DNA of 37,140 bases from assembly GCA_026707665.1 (NCBI GenBank), contig JAPOWK010000137.1, forward strand, positions 1 to 37,140, read 5' to 3'. The notes beneath the pieces were generated by a model, which did not search any database, was not told where the DNA came from, and was given only the letters and a program-made list of their open reading frames with translations. This DNA is from Chloroflexota bacterium. Its GTDB lineage: Bacteria > Chloroflexota > Anaerolineae > Aggregatilineales > Phototrophicaceae. The translations under genes were made by a program, and so were the position numbers. Positions 8,238 through 15,831 of this stretch are shown one piece after another; within the stretch, counting starts at the first letter, position 1, and the number at the start of each line of letters is the position of its first letter.

Positions 8238-8443
8238 TGGATGACATCGCGGGTCTGAGCTACGAAGAGGCATACGACGAGCTGGAAGCGCTGGTGGCGC
8301 GGATGGAGAGTGGCGAGTTGCCGCTGGAGAAATCGGTGGCGCTGTACGAGCGGGGGCAGAAGCTCTCCGCTCATTGTCAGGCGCTGCTGGAAGACGCCGA
8401 GTTGAAGATCAAGCTGGTTGATGAAGCGGGTCCCGCGGATTAG
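8237..8443 (+). CDS. xseB: Exodeoxyribonuclease VII small subunit
   Basis: A 68-residue, helical, acidic protein with the family pattern LSYEEAYDELEALVARMESGELPLE and YERGQKLSAHCQALL. It coats the coiled-coil of XseA in the holoenzyme. The start ATG shares one base with the xseA stop. The methyltransferase gene follows without spacer, so this is the second gene of a three-gene operon. Confidence 0.96.
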   Translation: MDDIAGLSYEEAYDELEALVARMESGELPLEKSVALYERGQKLSAHCQALLEDAELKIKLVDEAGPAD

Positions 8444-8470
8444 GTGGCTCGTCAGCGGATAGCGCGGATC

Positions 8471-9712
8471 ATGATTGATTTCAGCCGGCTGCCGTCGGCG
8501 GCGGAGAAGAATATCTCGGTGCGGGTCAAGGGCGCGGCTGAGCGGGCGCTGCGGCGGGGGCATCCCTGGGTGTATGAGGATGCCATCCTGCGGCAGAGCC
8601 ACCTGGGCAACGCCGGCGATTTGGCGGTGATCTACGATCGGGAGAAGAATAACTTTCTGGCTGTCGGATTGTACGATCCGCTGTCGCCGATACGCATCAA
8701 AGTCTTGCAGGCGCTGGAGCCGCTGCGCATTGATCGGGCTTTTTTCGCCGAGAAATTGAAGGCGGCGCAGGCGAAACGGAGCGCGCTGATCAGCGAGGGC
8801 ACAACTGGCTATCGACTAGTCTATGGCGAAAGCGATGGCTTCCCGGCGCTGATCATCGACCGTTATGGCGATACGCTCGCGCTTAAGCTGTACACGACCG
8901 CCTGGCTGCCGCATCTGGAAGCGCTGTTGGGGGCGCTGGGGGACGCGGTTGTCTTCGACAATCTGGTCTTGCGATTGAGCCGCGCCCTGCAATCGGATCG
9001 ACTGAATATCGCCAAGCTCTATGGATTGGAAGATGGGCAACAGTTGATTGGCGAAGACGCCGATGAGCCGGTCCATTTTGTCGAGAATGGCTTGCTGTTT
9101 CAAGCCGATGTGCGGTTGGGGCACAAGACGGGCTTCTTCTTTGATCAGCGAGAGAATCGGCAGAAAGTGCGCGAGCTGGCGCAGGGACGGCGCGTGCTGG
9201 ATGTCTTTTCGTATACCGGCGGTTTTTCCGTGTATGCGCTGGCGGGCGGCGCGCGGACGATCACGGCGCTGGATGTGAGCGAGCCGGCGCTGGAGACTCT
9301 CAAGCTCAATGTGGAGCACAACGGATTTGACGGGGAGCTGATTCATGTGATGGCGGGTGACGCCTTTGCCAGTTTGATGGAGCTGATCCAGGCGCGGCGC
9401 AAATTCAATATGGTGATCGTCGATCCGCCCGCTTTCGCCAATAGCCGCGCCAGCATGCGCAATGCGGTGATGGCTTATCGGCGGCTTGTTGAGATGGCGC
9501 TGCGGCTGCTGGCGAACGATGGGATACTGGTGATGGCTTCCTGCTCAAGCCGCATCAATGCCGCGATGTTCTTCCAATTGGTGGAGCGCTCGGCGAAGGT
9601 GGCGGGCTTCAAGCTGGAGGTGATTGACAAGACCGGTCACGGTTTGGATCATCCGGTGGGCTTCCCCGAAGCCGCTTATTTGAAGGCGCTTTTCGCGCGC
9701 GTGACGAAATAG
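8471..9712 (+). CDS. RlmI-type class I SAM-dependent rRNA methyltransferase with PUA domain
   Basis: A 413-residue protein. An N-terminal PUA domain (about 14-85) begins around ALRRGHPWVYEDAI, then the EEHD-like linker domain, then a Rossmann methyltransferase with motif I VLDVFSYTGGFS (about 242-253), motif IV VIVDPPAFA (Asp318) and ASCSS. The segment GHKTGFFFDQREN before motif I is diagnostic of the RlmI/RlmK-like m5C methyltransferases acting on 23S rRNA. The exact target base is not deducible. ATG 8471 is preferred on family N-terminus length. A GTG at 8444, directly abutting the xseB stop, would add nine residues. It probably belongs to the xseAB operon. Confidence 0.9.
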   Translation: MIDFSRLPSAAEKNISVRVKGAAERALRRGHPWVYEDAILRQSHLGNAGDLAVIYDREKNNFLAVGLYDPLSPIRIKVLQALEPLRIDRAFFAEKLKAAQAKRSALISEGTTGYRLVYGESDGFPALIIDRYGDTLALKLYTTAWLPHLEALLGALGDAVVFDNLVLRLSRALQSDRLNIAKLYGLEDGQQLIGEDADEPVHFVENGLLFQADVRLGHKTGFFFDQRENRQKVRELAQGRRVLDVFSYTGGFSVYALAGGARTITALDVSEPALETLKLNVEHNGFDGELIHVMAGDAFASLMELIQARRKFNMVIVDPPAFANSRASMRNAVMAYRRLVEMALRLLANDGILVMASCSSRINAAMFFQLVERSAKVAGFKLEVIDKTGHGLDHPVGFPEAAYLKALFARVTK

Positions 9713-10114
9713 GCGCTGTTATAGAAAGTGATAGGCAAAGATTTTCACCACCGAGTTCCCCGAGCTTTTTTGAGTGCGCCGAGCGTTTTCCGATTGCCTC
9801 GACATCGACGAGCGACTCAAAGAGCCGCCCCTAAAAGGCTTGTCTGCTACTAAAGTGATGCGGCGCCCGATGGGGTCTACCCCCCTCGGTCCCCCCATAT
9901 CAATGGGCTGAAGATTTCGCCGAGATCTGCATTCATCGGCGAATCTTTTGGCTGTGTCCCCGAATCCATTGAATTTAACTCCCCTCCCCGATGATTCGAG
10001 AAGGGGGCGCTCCTTTGCCACACCAGCGTACTGTAGAGGCGTTTCGCTGAAACGCCCGCTGACTTATAGGGTGGCGGGAGGCCGAGACAAGTCTCGCCCC
10101 TACATTTTCGCGAG
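9713..10114. other. Repeat-filled spacer between convergent genes, no gene seen
   Basis: 400 bases between the methyltransferase (plus) and the SDR gene (minus). It contains a CACCACCGAG-type motif (9743-9760), an imperfect CCCCTCCCC/AAGGGGG hairpin (9981-10008) and a pair of REP-like hairpins (10033-10104). Open frames here are low-complexity products of these repeats. Confidence 0.7.
10033..10104. repeat. Pair of REP-like hairpins
   Basis: The first hairpin, GGCGTTTC/GAAACGCC (10038-10045 and 10049-10056), is preceded by GTAGA. The second, CGAGAC/GTCTCG (10083-10096), is followed by CCCCTAC. The GTAG...CTAC outer ends are inverted like those bracketing the RAYT gene, so this resembles a two-hairpin REP doublet. 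Confidence 0.75.
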
Positions 10115-10852
10115 CTACTGCGAGTCGCGGCGCATGAGGCTGAAGCTCTGCCCGCTCGGGCCGGTCAGCGGCTGGGTCGCCAGGAAGAGCGCCAGCGGCA
10201 GGACATCTTCGGGCTGCTTGAACCACTCCGCGCCGAATGCGCTATCGTCTGAACGATTGACCTCCGCGGTAATGTCTGTCTGTACCAGACCCGGAATCAA
10301 CTCATTGACGCAGATATTGTAGGGGCGCAGCTCGGCGGCCAAGGCGCGGACGAACATCCAGGCGCCAGCTTTTGAGGCGCCGTATGCCGAGTGCGCTGTA
10401 TCGACGACGCGGTGTCCCACGCCGGAGCCGACAACGATGATATGCCCGCCCTTCCCTTTCAAATCGGGGATGGCGAATTTGCAGCTGTAGTAAACACCGA
10501 GGAGATTGACGCGCAGGGTGCGCTCCCAGTCGGCGATGTCGCCCGCTTCGACTGTGGCGCGTGAAAAGTTGCCGCCGGCGTTGGCAAGGACGATATCAAC
10601 CGGTCCGAAATGGGCGCGGGTTTCGGCGTAGAGGCGCTCTACAGCAGCCGCGTCGCCGACATCACAGGGGACAGCGATGGCGTCGCCGCCGGCATTGCGA
10701 ATCGCGTGAACGGTGTCGTTGATTTGGGCACTGGTACGAGCAGCGCAGACGATTTTCGCGCCCTGCTCGGCGAATCCGCTGGCGATGGCTCGTCCGATGC
10801 CGCGCCCGGCGCCGGTGATGACGGCGACGTTACCGTCGAGTTGCTTGGTCAT
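10115..10852 (-). CDS. Short-chain dehydrogenase/reductase (SDR family)
   Basis: A 245-residue classical SDR. The dinucleotide-binding motif GAGRGIG is near residues 14-20, LANAGG near 89, and the catalytic set is Ser in VVGSGVG and YGASK near 154-158. A FabG-like C-terminus (NELIPGLVQTDI) is present. It reduces or oxidises a keto/hydroxy substrate with NAD(P), and the substrate cannot be assigned. ATG at 10852 has GAGG upstream. An in-frame ATG at 10927 would translate a REP palindrome and is rejected. It is monocistronic, with repeats on both sides. Confidence 0.92.
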   Translation of the reverse strand: MTKQLDGNVAVITGAGRGIGRAIASGFAEQGAKIVCAARTSAQINDTVHAIRNAGGDAIAVPCDVGDAAAVERLYAETRAHFGPVDIVLANAGGNFSRATVEAGDIADWERTLRVNLLGVYYSCKFAIPDLKGKGGHIIVVGSGVGHRVVDTAHSAYGASKAGAWMFVRALAAELRPYNICVNELIPGLVQTDITAEVNRSDDSAFGAEWFKQPEDVLPLALFLATQPLTGPSGQSFSLMRRDSQ

Positions 10853-10876
10853 GATGGATCCTCGAATTCTATTGGC

Positions 10877-10921
10877 GGGCGACCGGCGGTGGGTCGTGTA
10901 GACACTGGCCGTCGGTCGCCC
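10877..10921. repeat. REP-like palindrome upstream of the SDR gene
   Basis: GGGCGACCG (10877-10885) pairs with CGGTCGCCC (10913-10921). The intervening sequence contains GTGTAGACACTGGC, also found in other repeats of the window. Confidence 0.75.
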
Positions 10922-10966
10922 ATACATGGCTTGTCCGGTACTGATTCATTCTTGCTCGCATTTTTC

Positions 10967-11149
10967 ACCCCATCCCCCCAACCCCCTTCCCCAGCGAGCT
11001 ACGGAAGGGGGAGCGATATCGCCACGAAAAAGGTCGCTCAATTTCTCAGAGACACAGCAGTTGAATTTCCCAGTTTGCGGCCGAGTCACCCTTCCCCAGT
11101 TCACTGGCGCGCGTAGACACAGCGCTACGGGAAGGGCCGGGGATGGGGT
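10967..11149. repeat. Composite MITE-like palindromic element
   Basis: Outer perfect 11-bp inverted ends ACCCCATCCCC (10967-10977) and GGGGATGGGGT (11139-11149) enclose two hairpins: CCCCCTTCC/GGAAGGGGG (10982-11011) and CCCTTCCC/GGGAAGGG (11089-11136). A similar two-hairpin element follows rimO (18001-18111). No transposase or open frame is inside. The spacer 10853-11190 holds nothing else. Confidence 0.75.
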
Positions 11150-11190
11150 AAAACAGCGCTGGTAGTGGCGGGCCGGCAAGAGTCAAGGGA

Positions 11191-12825
11191 TTAGCCCCTG
11201 CATGGCAGCAAACGTCTCACGAATGGTTCGAGCAAGGGGCGAATCTCGCTGATGTTGAACAGGTAGCCGCCGCCGAAAAAGATCAGGCCAGACAGGGCGC
11301 AGCCGCTGAGCGCCAGAGTTACGCCACCAGCGGGCATTGCCCCCGTCAAGAGCCACAGAGCAATGCCCATCAGCAGCGATAGCGACAAGCTGCCGCCGGC
11401 GCTGGAGAGAATTTCGCGGTCGTGAATGCCGGGCGTCGAGCCGAGCTGTCTCAGACGGCGGCGGATCAGCCACCACAGCGCCAACGCTTCGACGATGGTG
11501 GTCAGCGCATTGGCGAGCGCCAGCCCAGCGAATGCGCCGCGAGCAAGGCTGGAGGGATCGCCGATGAACTGGATGAAGATGAGATTCAGCGCGAGATTGC
11601 TGAGCATTGCGAGAGCGCCGGCGATTGCGGGTGTGCGACTGTCTTCGAGGGCATAGAAGGCGCGCGCGAGCACCTCTAGCAGAGCGAAGCCGGCAATGCC
11701 GATCGCGTAGAATCCCATTGCCCAGGCGACCGCGCTGGTGCTAGCGCCCGTCCATTCGCCGCGTTGCATCACGCTGACCATCGGCTCGCCCAGGACGATC
11801 AGCAAAGTCGAGGCGGGAAATGACAGACAGAGCACGTTGCGCATGGCGCGCGCGAGCCGGTCTTTGAAGCCATCATAATCGCCTTCAGCCTGGAGCGCGG
11901 CCAGCGTGGGAAAAACAGCCGAGCCCTGGCTCTGGGCGATGATGCCGAGCACGAAGAAGGTCAGCATGAATGCGTAACGGATGGCGCCGACGCTGCCAGC
12001 GACCATGGTATTGGCGAGCACGATATTGACGTGGAAGTTAATCTGCACGACAGCGAGAGCAAAAACGCGCGGACCCATCAGGCGCAAGACATCCAGCAAG
12101 CCGGGGACGCGCAGCGAAAGCAGGGGGCGCAGGCGCGTCGGCAGCTTGATGACGCCGGGCAGTTGCACCAGCAGATGCAGCAGCGCGCTCATGACGGCGC
12201 CGAAAGCCAAGCCCATGATGTTGAGCTCGCCGACCTGCCCCACATCCGGATGGGGCGAGAGCAGAGGCGCGATGAAGAGGGCGCCGATGATGATGCCGAT
12301 ATTGTTCATGCTGATGGCAATGGCGGGAAGCCAGAACGCAGCGTGCGATTGCAACAAACCCATCAACAGGCCGCTGATGCTGAAGATGAAAGGCGTCAGC
12401 ATCATCAAGCGGATCATGTCGATCATCAACTGCTGTTCCTGGGGCGAGCGGTCGCGGTATAGGAGGAGCGTTACTAGCGGCGGCGCGAAGACATGCACGA
12501 GCAGGCCTAGCAGGGCGGCGCCAGCTGCCGACAAGGTCATGACAGCGCTTGCCAGGCGCGATGCCGCTTCCTGGTCAAGGACGCGATATTTGGCATAGAT
12601 GGGGATGAAGGACGAGCCGAGCGCGCCACCGGCCACCAGCACGAAGACGGACTCGGGCAATTGCTGGGCGGCGGCGAAGGCGTCGTAGGCAGCGCCGGTG
12701 CCGAATTGCGCGCCGACCACCGCCAAGCGTAGCAATCCGAGCAGGCCGCTCGCCAGGAATCCGACGAGCACAATCAGCGCTTTTTCGATAATCTCTCGAT
12801 TGTCCAGCGCGTTGCTTTGGCTCAT
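11191..12825 (-). CDS. murJ: Lipid II flippase MurJ
   Basis: A 544-residue polytopic inner-membrane protein of the MviN/MurJ family (MATE-like MOP superfamily), with about 14 hydrophobic segments. Near the N-terminus are GLLRLAVVGAQFGTGAAYDAF and the family hallmark GGALGSSFIPIYAKY. LSFPASTLLIVLGEPMVSVMQRGEW comes later, and HDREIL lies in the C-terminal third. It flips lipid-linked peptidoglycan precursor across the membrane. ATG 12825 with AAGG seven bases upstream is chosen. A longer frame to 12912 is rejected because its extra residues are encoded by REP palindromes. It stands alone and diverges from rplI. Confidence 0.95.
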   Translation of the reverse strand: MSQSNALDNREIIEKALIVLVGFLASGLLGLLRLAVVGAQFGTGAAYDAFAAAQQLPESVFVLVAGGALGSSFIPIYAKYRVLDQEAASRLASAVMTLSAAGAALLGLLVHVFAPPLVTLLLYRDRSPQEQQLMIDMIRLMMLTPFIFSISGLLMGLLQSHAAFWLPAIAISMNNIGIIIGALFIAPLLSPHPDVGQVGELNIMGLAFGAVMSALLHLLVQLPGVIKLPTRLRPLLSLRVPGLLDVLRLMGPRVFALAVVQINFHVNIVLANTMVAGSVGAIRYAFMLTFFVLGIIAQSQGSAVFPTLAALQAEGDYDGFKDRLARAMRNVLCLSFPASTLLIVLGEPMVSVMQRGEWTGASTSAVAWAMGFYAIGIAGFALLEVLARAFYALEDSRTPAIAGALAMLSNLALNLIFIQFIGDPSSLARGAFAGLALANALTTIVEALALWWLIRRRLRQLGSTPGIHDREILSSAGGSLSLSLLMGIALWLLTGAMPAGGVTLALSGCALSGLIFFGGGYLFNISEIRPLLEPFVRRLLPCRG

Positions 12826-12861
12826 TGTGATGCCTTGGCCGATACGTCTTGCGGCCAGCAA

Positions 12862-12963
12862 GGGCGACCCAAGGGTTGCCCCTACATCTGCCGGCCGATA
12901 CGGGCGATTCACAGAATCGCCCCTACCGCTCGCGCCATAGACGGGCGACTCACAGGGGCGCCC
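12862..12963. repeat. Cluster of three REP-like hairpins
   Basis: Three GGGCGA-type hairpins sit at about 41-base spacing: 12862-12881 (imperfect), 12902-12922 (GGGCGATTC/GAATCGCCC, perfect) and 12943-12963 (imperfect). The first two are followed by CCTAC and the third by TTAC. They fill the murJ/rplI divergent spacer and resemble the RAYT-flanking palindromes. Confidence 0.85.
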
Positions 12964-13016
12964 TTACGCGGCTTACGCGAGCATGGATTGCCACTAGGCA
13001 GGGGCGGCGATATGGC

Positions 13017-13022
13017 TATAAT
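13017..13022 (+). promoter_or_regulatory. Candidate -10 element for rplI
   Basis: A perfect TATAAT lies 66 bases upstream of the rplI start. No well-spaced -35 is seen (TTGCCA at 12988-12993 is 23 bases away), so this is tentative. Confidence 0.45.
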
Positions 13023-13088
13023 ATACCAGTTTACTTTATGGAAGACTGCCTCGGCGGTGTTGGAGAGCGAGGCAGCGAGGGACGAGAG

Positions 13089-13742
13089 ATGCACGTTATT
13101 CTGCTCCAGGACTTGTACAAGCACGGGGTGGCGGGCGAAGTGGTCAGGGTGGCCGATGGTTTCGCGCGCAACTACTTGATACCCCGGAAGATGGCGGTGC
13201 AAGCGACGACATCGGCGCTGCGACAGACGGAGACGATTCGCCAGAATGTCGAAGCGCGCAAGGCGCAATACAACAACATGCTCAACGACTTGGCGCATCA
13301 GATAGATGGCGTCGAGTTGATATTCGGTCGGCGAGCAGCCTCAACCGGCAAGCTCTTCGGCTCGGTGACGACGCAGGAAATCGCCGTAGAGTTGGATCGC
13401 GTCACCAGCGTCGACATCAATCGGCGGCGGATCAGCCAGCAGTCGCTACGCGAGGTGGGAACGCATCGGGTGGCGGTCCGCCTGGGCTCGGAGATTTCGC
13501 CAACGCTGACAGTTACGATTGTGCCGGAAGATGACTTGCCGGAATTTCTAGCGGCGCGTGAACGGGGCGAAATGGTCAGCGCCGAGGATATTATGGCGGA
13601 TGGCTTCCGATACGCAACTTCTGCCGAAGACGAAACGGAAGAACCGGCGGAAGGCGAGGCTGCGGCCGAGGAGCCAGCGGAAGAAGCGGCCGCCGTAGAA
13701 GAAACGGACCTCGAGATGGAAGTCTCGACGAGCAAGGAGTAA
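13089..13742 (+). CDS. rplI: 50S ribosomal protein L9 with long acidic C-terminal tail
   Basis: 217 residues. The N-terminal rRNA-binding domain (1-50, MHVILLQDLYKHG...GFARNYLIPRKMAV) is followed by the long connecting helix and a C-terminal domain to about residue 150. Bacterial L9 usually ends there. This one adds about 65 residues, of which 177-210 are almost only Glu, Ala and Pro. The ATG at 13089 has GAGGGACGAG upstream. The in-frame extension to 12849 would be repeat-derived and is rejected. rplI is commonly linked to rpsF, ssb and rpsR, but here it stands alone between murJ and the rodZ-like gene. Confidence 0.95.
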   Translation: MHVILLQDLYKHGVAGEVVRVADGFARNYLIPRKMAVQATTSALRQTETIRQNVEARKAQYNNMLNDLAHQIDGVELIFGRRAASTGKLFGSVTTQEIAVELDRVTSVDINRRRISQQSLREVGTHRVAVRLGSEISPTLTVTIVPEDDLPEFLAARERGEMVSAEDIMADGFRYATSAEDETEEPAEGEAAAEEPAEEAAAVEETDLEMEVSTSKE

Positions 13743-13793
13743 GGGTCAGACGCGTCAGCATCCCTGGACTGCCACGCAATACGGAAGATGTCG

Positions 13794-13833
13794 CCCCGTT
13801 AGCCACAGGATATACTGGACGACGGGGTTTTTT
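13794..13833 (+). terminator. Putative rho-independent terminator after rplI
   Basis: CCCCGT (13794-13799) pairs with ACGGGG (13822-13827), with CCA/TGG possible inside the loop, and is followed by six T (13828-13833). It ends only 21 bases before the rodZ-like start, so it may act as an attenuator within a joint transcript. A TATACT (13811-13816 region) in the loop could be a -10 for the downstream gene. Confidence 0.55.
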
Positions 13834-13854
13834 GATTGAGGGTCGTCATAGCTG

Positions 13855-14970
13855 ATGGACGCCTACTCCCTCGGGCAGATTCTGCGTGAAGCGCGCGAAG
13901 CCAACGAGATCACAATTGAAGAGGCAGTCGCCGCGCTGAGGATTCGCCAGCCCTTTCTGGAAGCCTTTGAAGCGGGTGAATTCGAGATCGCCGGCGTGCC
14001 GGAGATTCAAGTCCGCGGGATGCTGCGGATTTACGGGCGCTTCCTCGACTTGGACGAAGAGGATGTGCTGCAACTATATGACCAGATGCGGCTGGCGCTG
14101 GAGAAGGGACGGCGACGGCGACGAGGACGGCGGCGACGGCGAGAAGAAGCGGCGGCGGAGCGCGTCCTCAGCTCGACCCAGCCGATGCAGGAAATGCAGT
14201 TGGCGGAGCGCCGTTCCTCCACATGCGGCAGTCTGCTGCGGCTGATGCTGCTCTTGCTGTTTTCGGCGGCCGCCATCGCCATCATCGCTTATGTGACGAT
14301 TGAGCTGGTCGGCATTGAGAATATCATCGCGCCCGCAGGGGCTTCCGAAGCGACCGATGCGCCGCCGACGGAGACCGAGCGTCCGGCGCCGACAGAGACA
14401 GTCGCCAGCGCGCCGACTGTTTCCAATCGGGCGCAATATGGCGGCAGCGGCATCCTGGTCAGCGTCTTGGTGACGCAGCGCAGTTGGCTGAGCGTGCAGG
14501 TGGATGGCATCGAGCAATTCAGTGGCATCGCGGCGCCGGAGACACTGCTGGAATACAACGCCGTGAACGAAGTCAAGCTGGCGGCGGCCAACGCGATGGC
14601 GCTGGATGTGGTCTGGAATGGGCAGCAGCAGGGGCCGATCGGTGGGCGCGGGCAACGAGCGGATATCCGTTTCACGGCGAGTGAAGCGATTGTAGAATTG
14701 GGACCGGCCGGGGCGGCGACGCCGATTCCACCCACGGCGGAAGTAGAAGTTGTGGCAGCCGAAGTTGAGCCGGCGGCGACCGAGGGACCGAGCCCGACGC
14801 CGACCGAGACGCTGATTCCGAGCGCGACGCCGATCCCGACGTTGACCTACACGCCGTGGCCGACGATTACGCCGCTGCCGAGCGCGACGCCGACACCGGG
14901 TCCGCCGACGGAGATCTTGCCGCCGCGGGTGACGCAAGCGGGTCTGCCGCCGACGAAGGAGGGGGCGTGA
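13855..14970 (+). CDS. RodZ-like helix-turn-helix membrane protein (HTH_25 plus DUF4115-like domain)
   Basis: 371 residues. The N-terminal RodZ-type HTH (about 5-78, SLGQILREAREANEITIEEA) is followed by a strongly basic block (85-97, nearly all Arg). One transmembrane helix lies at about 126-150 and a beta-rich DUF4115-like periplasmic domain at about 197-285. The Pro/Thr-rich tail (310-371) is typical of Chloroflexota surface proteins. RodZ links MreB to the cell-wall machinery in rod-shaped bacteria. Homologues without MreB may do something else, and no mre genes are visible. The last codons contain AAGGAGG, the ribosome binding site of the following gene, whose ATG overlaps the stop. This 3' end is duplicated at 15785-15831. 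Confidence 0.85.
   Translation: MDAYSLGQILREAREANEITIEEAVAALRIRQPFLEAFEAGEFEIAGVPEIQVRGMLRIYGRFLDLDEEDVLQLYDQMRLALEKGRRRRRGRRRRREEAAAERVLSSTQPMQEMQLAERRSSTCGSLLRLMLLLLFSAAAIAIIAYVTIELVGIENIIAPAGASEATDAPPTETERPAPTETVASAPTVSNRAQYGGSGILVSVLVTQRSWLSVQVDGIEQFSGIAAPETLLEYNAVNEVKLAAANAMALDVVWNGQQQGPIGGRGQRADIRFTASEAIVELGPAGAATPIPPTAEVEVVAAEVEPAATEGPSPTPTETLIPSATPIPTLTYTPWPTITPLPSATPTPGPPTEILPPRVTQAGLPPTKEGA
14924..14970 (+). repeat. 47-bp direct repeat, copy 1 (authentic rodZ-like 3' end)
   Basis: Identical over 47 bases to 15785-15831. It encodes residues 358-371 of the RodZ-like protein (RVTQAGLPPTKEGA), includes the stop codon, and carries the AAGGAGG ribosome binding site for the gene that follows. 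Confidence 0.97.
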
Positions 14971-15662
14971 TGGCAGATAGAAACGAGATTGATTTTGACT
15001 TTGAAGCGTTGGAAGCCGAACTGTACAGCGGTTTGGCGAAGGCCTTTACGAGCCTGCAATTGGATTTTCCTGATGAGCGTTTTTGCGCCTTTACCCTGCA
15101 TGTCTCGGAGTATTTCGAATCTGTGTCGATAGCGGCAAACACCGAACGCGGCCTCGAAGTTACGGCGAGGAAATACCGGAAGCAGTATCCAGAATACGCC
15201 AAGGTTAGCCTTCAAGAAACCATGGCATATTTTCGACCTTGGTTCGGCGACTTCGCATATTTTTCCGGTCGCAATATGCGTGCATATCAGACAATGCTTG
15301 ATGATGTAAACGCCAGGATCGGCGAGTTTGTCCGAAAGTGCGACGCGCTAAACGATTACTACGAGCTCGAACTTAACGTGGGCTGGGAGCCTGCGGAGAA
15401 CATTCTTGTTCCGCTACGGCAAAGAATCTTGGACATTTGCCAGCGTACAATGATCCGGCTGGACGAAGCCAAAGTGTATGAGCTAAACAACCAACGCGAA
15501 AATGTGACTTTGCAACTAATGCACGGTGATCGCGAACCAAGTGCGGAAACCGTTCGGAGGCTCAATCCTGAAGTCGTGCACAAGAGATATGTCAAGGAAT
15601 ACGAAGAGCACAAGGCTGCATACAAGGCTATCCACGGCGATTTTCCAGTATGGGGACAATAG
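14970..15662 (+). CDS. DUF4303-like protein, array member 1
   Basis: 230 residues beginning MADRNEIDFDFEALEAE. The length, the acidic N-terminal helix, the CAFTLHVSEYFESVSIAANT strand region and the mid-protein YFRPWFGDFAYF segment resemble DUF4303 proteins. These are small cytoplasmic proteins of unknown function, often in accessory loci. Assignment is from pattern only. ATG shares a base with the rodZ-like stop (GTGATG), with AAGGAGG in the rodZ tail. It aligns end to end with the gene at 15828-16505 but is strongly diverged. Base composition is more AT-rich than its neighbours, suggesting transfer. No partner toxin is visible, so an immunity role would be speculation. Confidence 0.7.
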   Translation: MADRNEIDFDFEALEAELYSGLAKAFTSLQLDFPDERFCAFTLHVSEYFESVSIAANTERGLEVTARKYRKQYPEYAKVSLQETMAYFRPWFGDFAYFSGRNMRAYQTMLDDVNARIGEFVRKCDALNDYYELELNVGWEPAENILVPLRQRILDICQRTMIRLDEAKVYELNNQRENVTLQLMHGDREPSAETVRRLNPEVVHKRYVKEYEEHKAAYKAIHGDFPVWGQ

Positions 15663-15729
15663 AATCGGTGAAATCAGAATTCAACGCGGCAGGAGATTAG
15701 TAACCGACGTGCCAGAAGACAGCAACAAA

Positions 15730-15787
15730 TACTACCTGCTCAGCCTGGGCTGCGCCAAGAACACGGTGGACAGCGAGAGCATGGCGC
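15730..15787 (+). repeat. 58-bp direct repeat, copy 1 (rimO head in chimera)
   Basis: Matches 16596-16653 (inside intact rimO) with a single mismatch (C versus T at the 16th base). It ends at the junction with the rodZ-tail repeat, the two sharing CGC (15785-15787). Confidence 0.95.
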
Positions 15788-15831
15788 GGGTGACGCAAGC
15801 GGGTCTGCCGCCGACGAAGGAGGGGGCGTGA
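15785..15831 (+). repeat. 47-bp direct repeat, copy 2 (transplanted rodZ-like 3' end)
   Basis: Exact copy of 14924-14970, including the AAGGAGG ribosome binding site and the stop codon, fused behind the rimO head. Confidence 0.97.

Larger units (their letters stand above)
15710..15831 (+). pseudogene. Chimeric remnant: rimO 5' end joined to rodZ-like 3' end
   Basis: A 40-codon frame from GTG 15710 reads MPEDSNKYYLLSLGCAKNTV..., the beginning of a RimO protein. Within 15785-15787 (CGC) it switches to the C-terminal tail of the RodZ-like protein, ending in its stop codon. The first seven residues differ from those of the intact rimO at 16560, so this head is a different rimO allele. It has lost all catalytic parts. 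Its only plausible present role is to carry the ribosome binding site and couple translation to the following DUF4303-like gene, whose GTG overlaps its stop. Confidence 0.88.

Noticed and set aside
9719..10021. 100-residue minus-strand frame
   Set aside because: It lies wholly in repeat-rich spacer, with low-complexity composition and no ribosome binding site or homology-like pattern.
10853..10927. Upstream start of the SDR gene at 10927
   Set aside because: The extension is encoded by a REP palindrome. ATG 10852 has GAGG upstream and gives the normal SDR N-terminus.
10610..11116. 168-residue plus-strand frame
   Set aside because: It overlaps the SDR gene antisense and continues through palindromic repeats.
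12826..12912. N-terminal extension of murJ to 12912
   Set aside because: The added residues translate REP palindromes, and ATG 12825 has a good ribosome binding site and matches the usual MurJ start.
10033..12963. CRISPR array
   Set aside because: The hairpins are irregularly spaced, differ in sequence and lack regular spacers and cas genes. They fit REP elements.
12849..13088. Long upstream extension of the rplI frame
   Set aside because: It reads through the REP triplet and the candidate promoter. L9 starts at MHVILLQDLYKHG.
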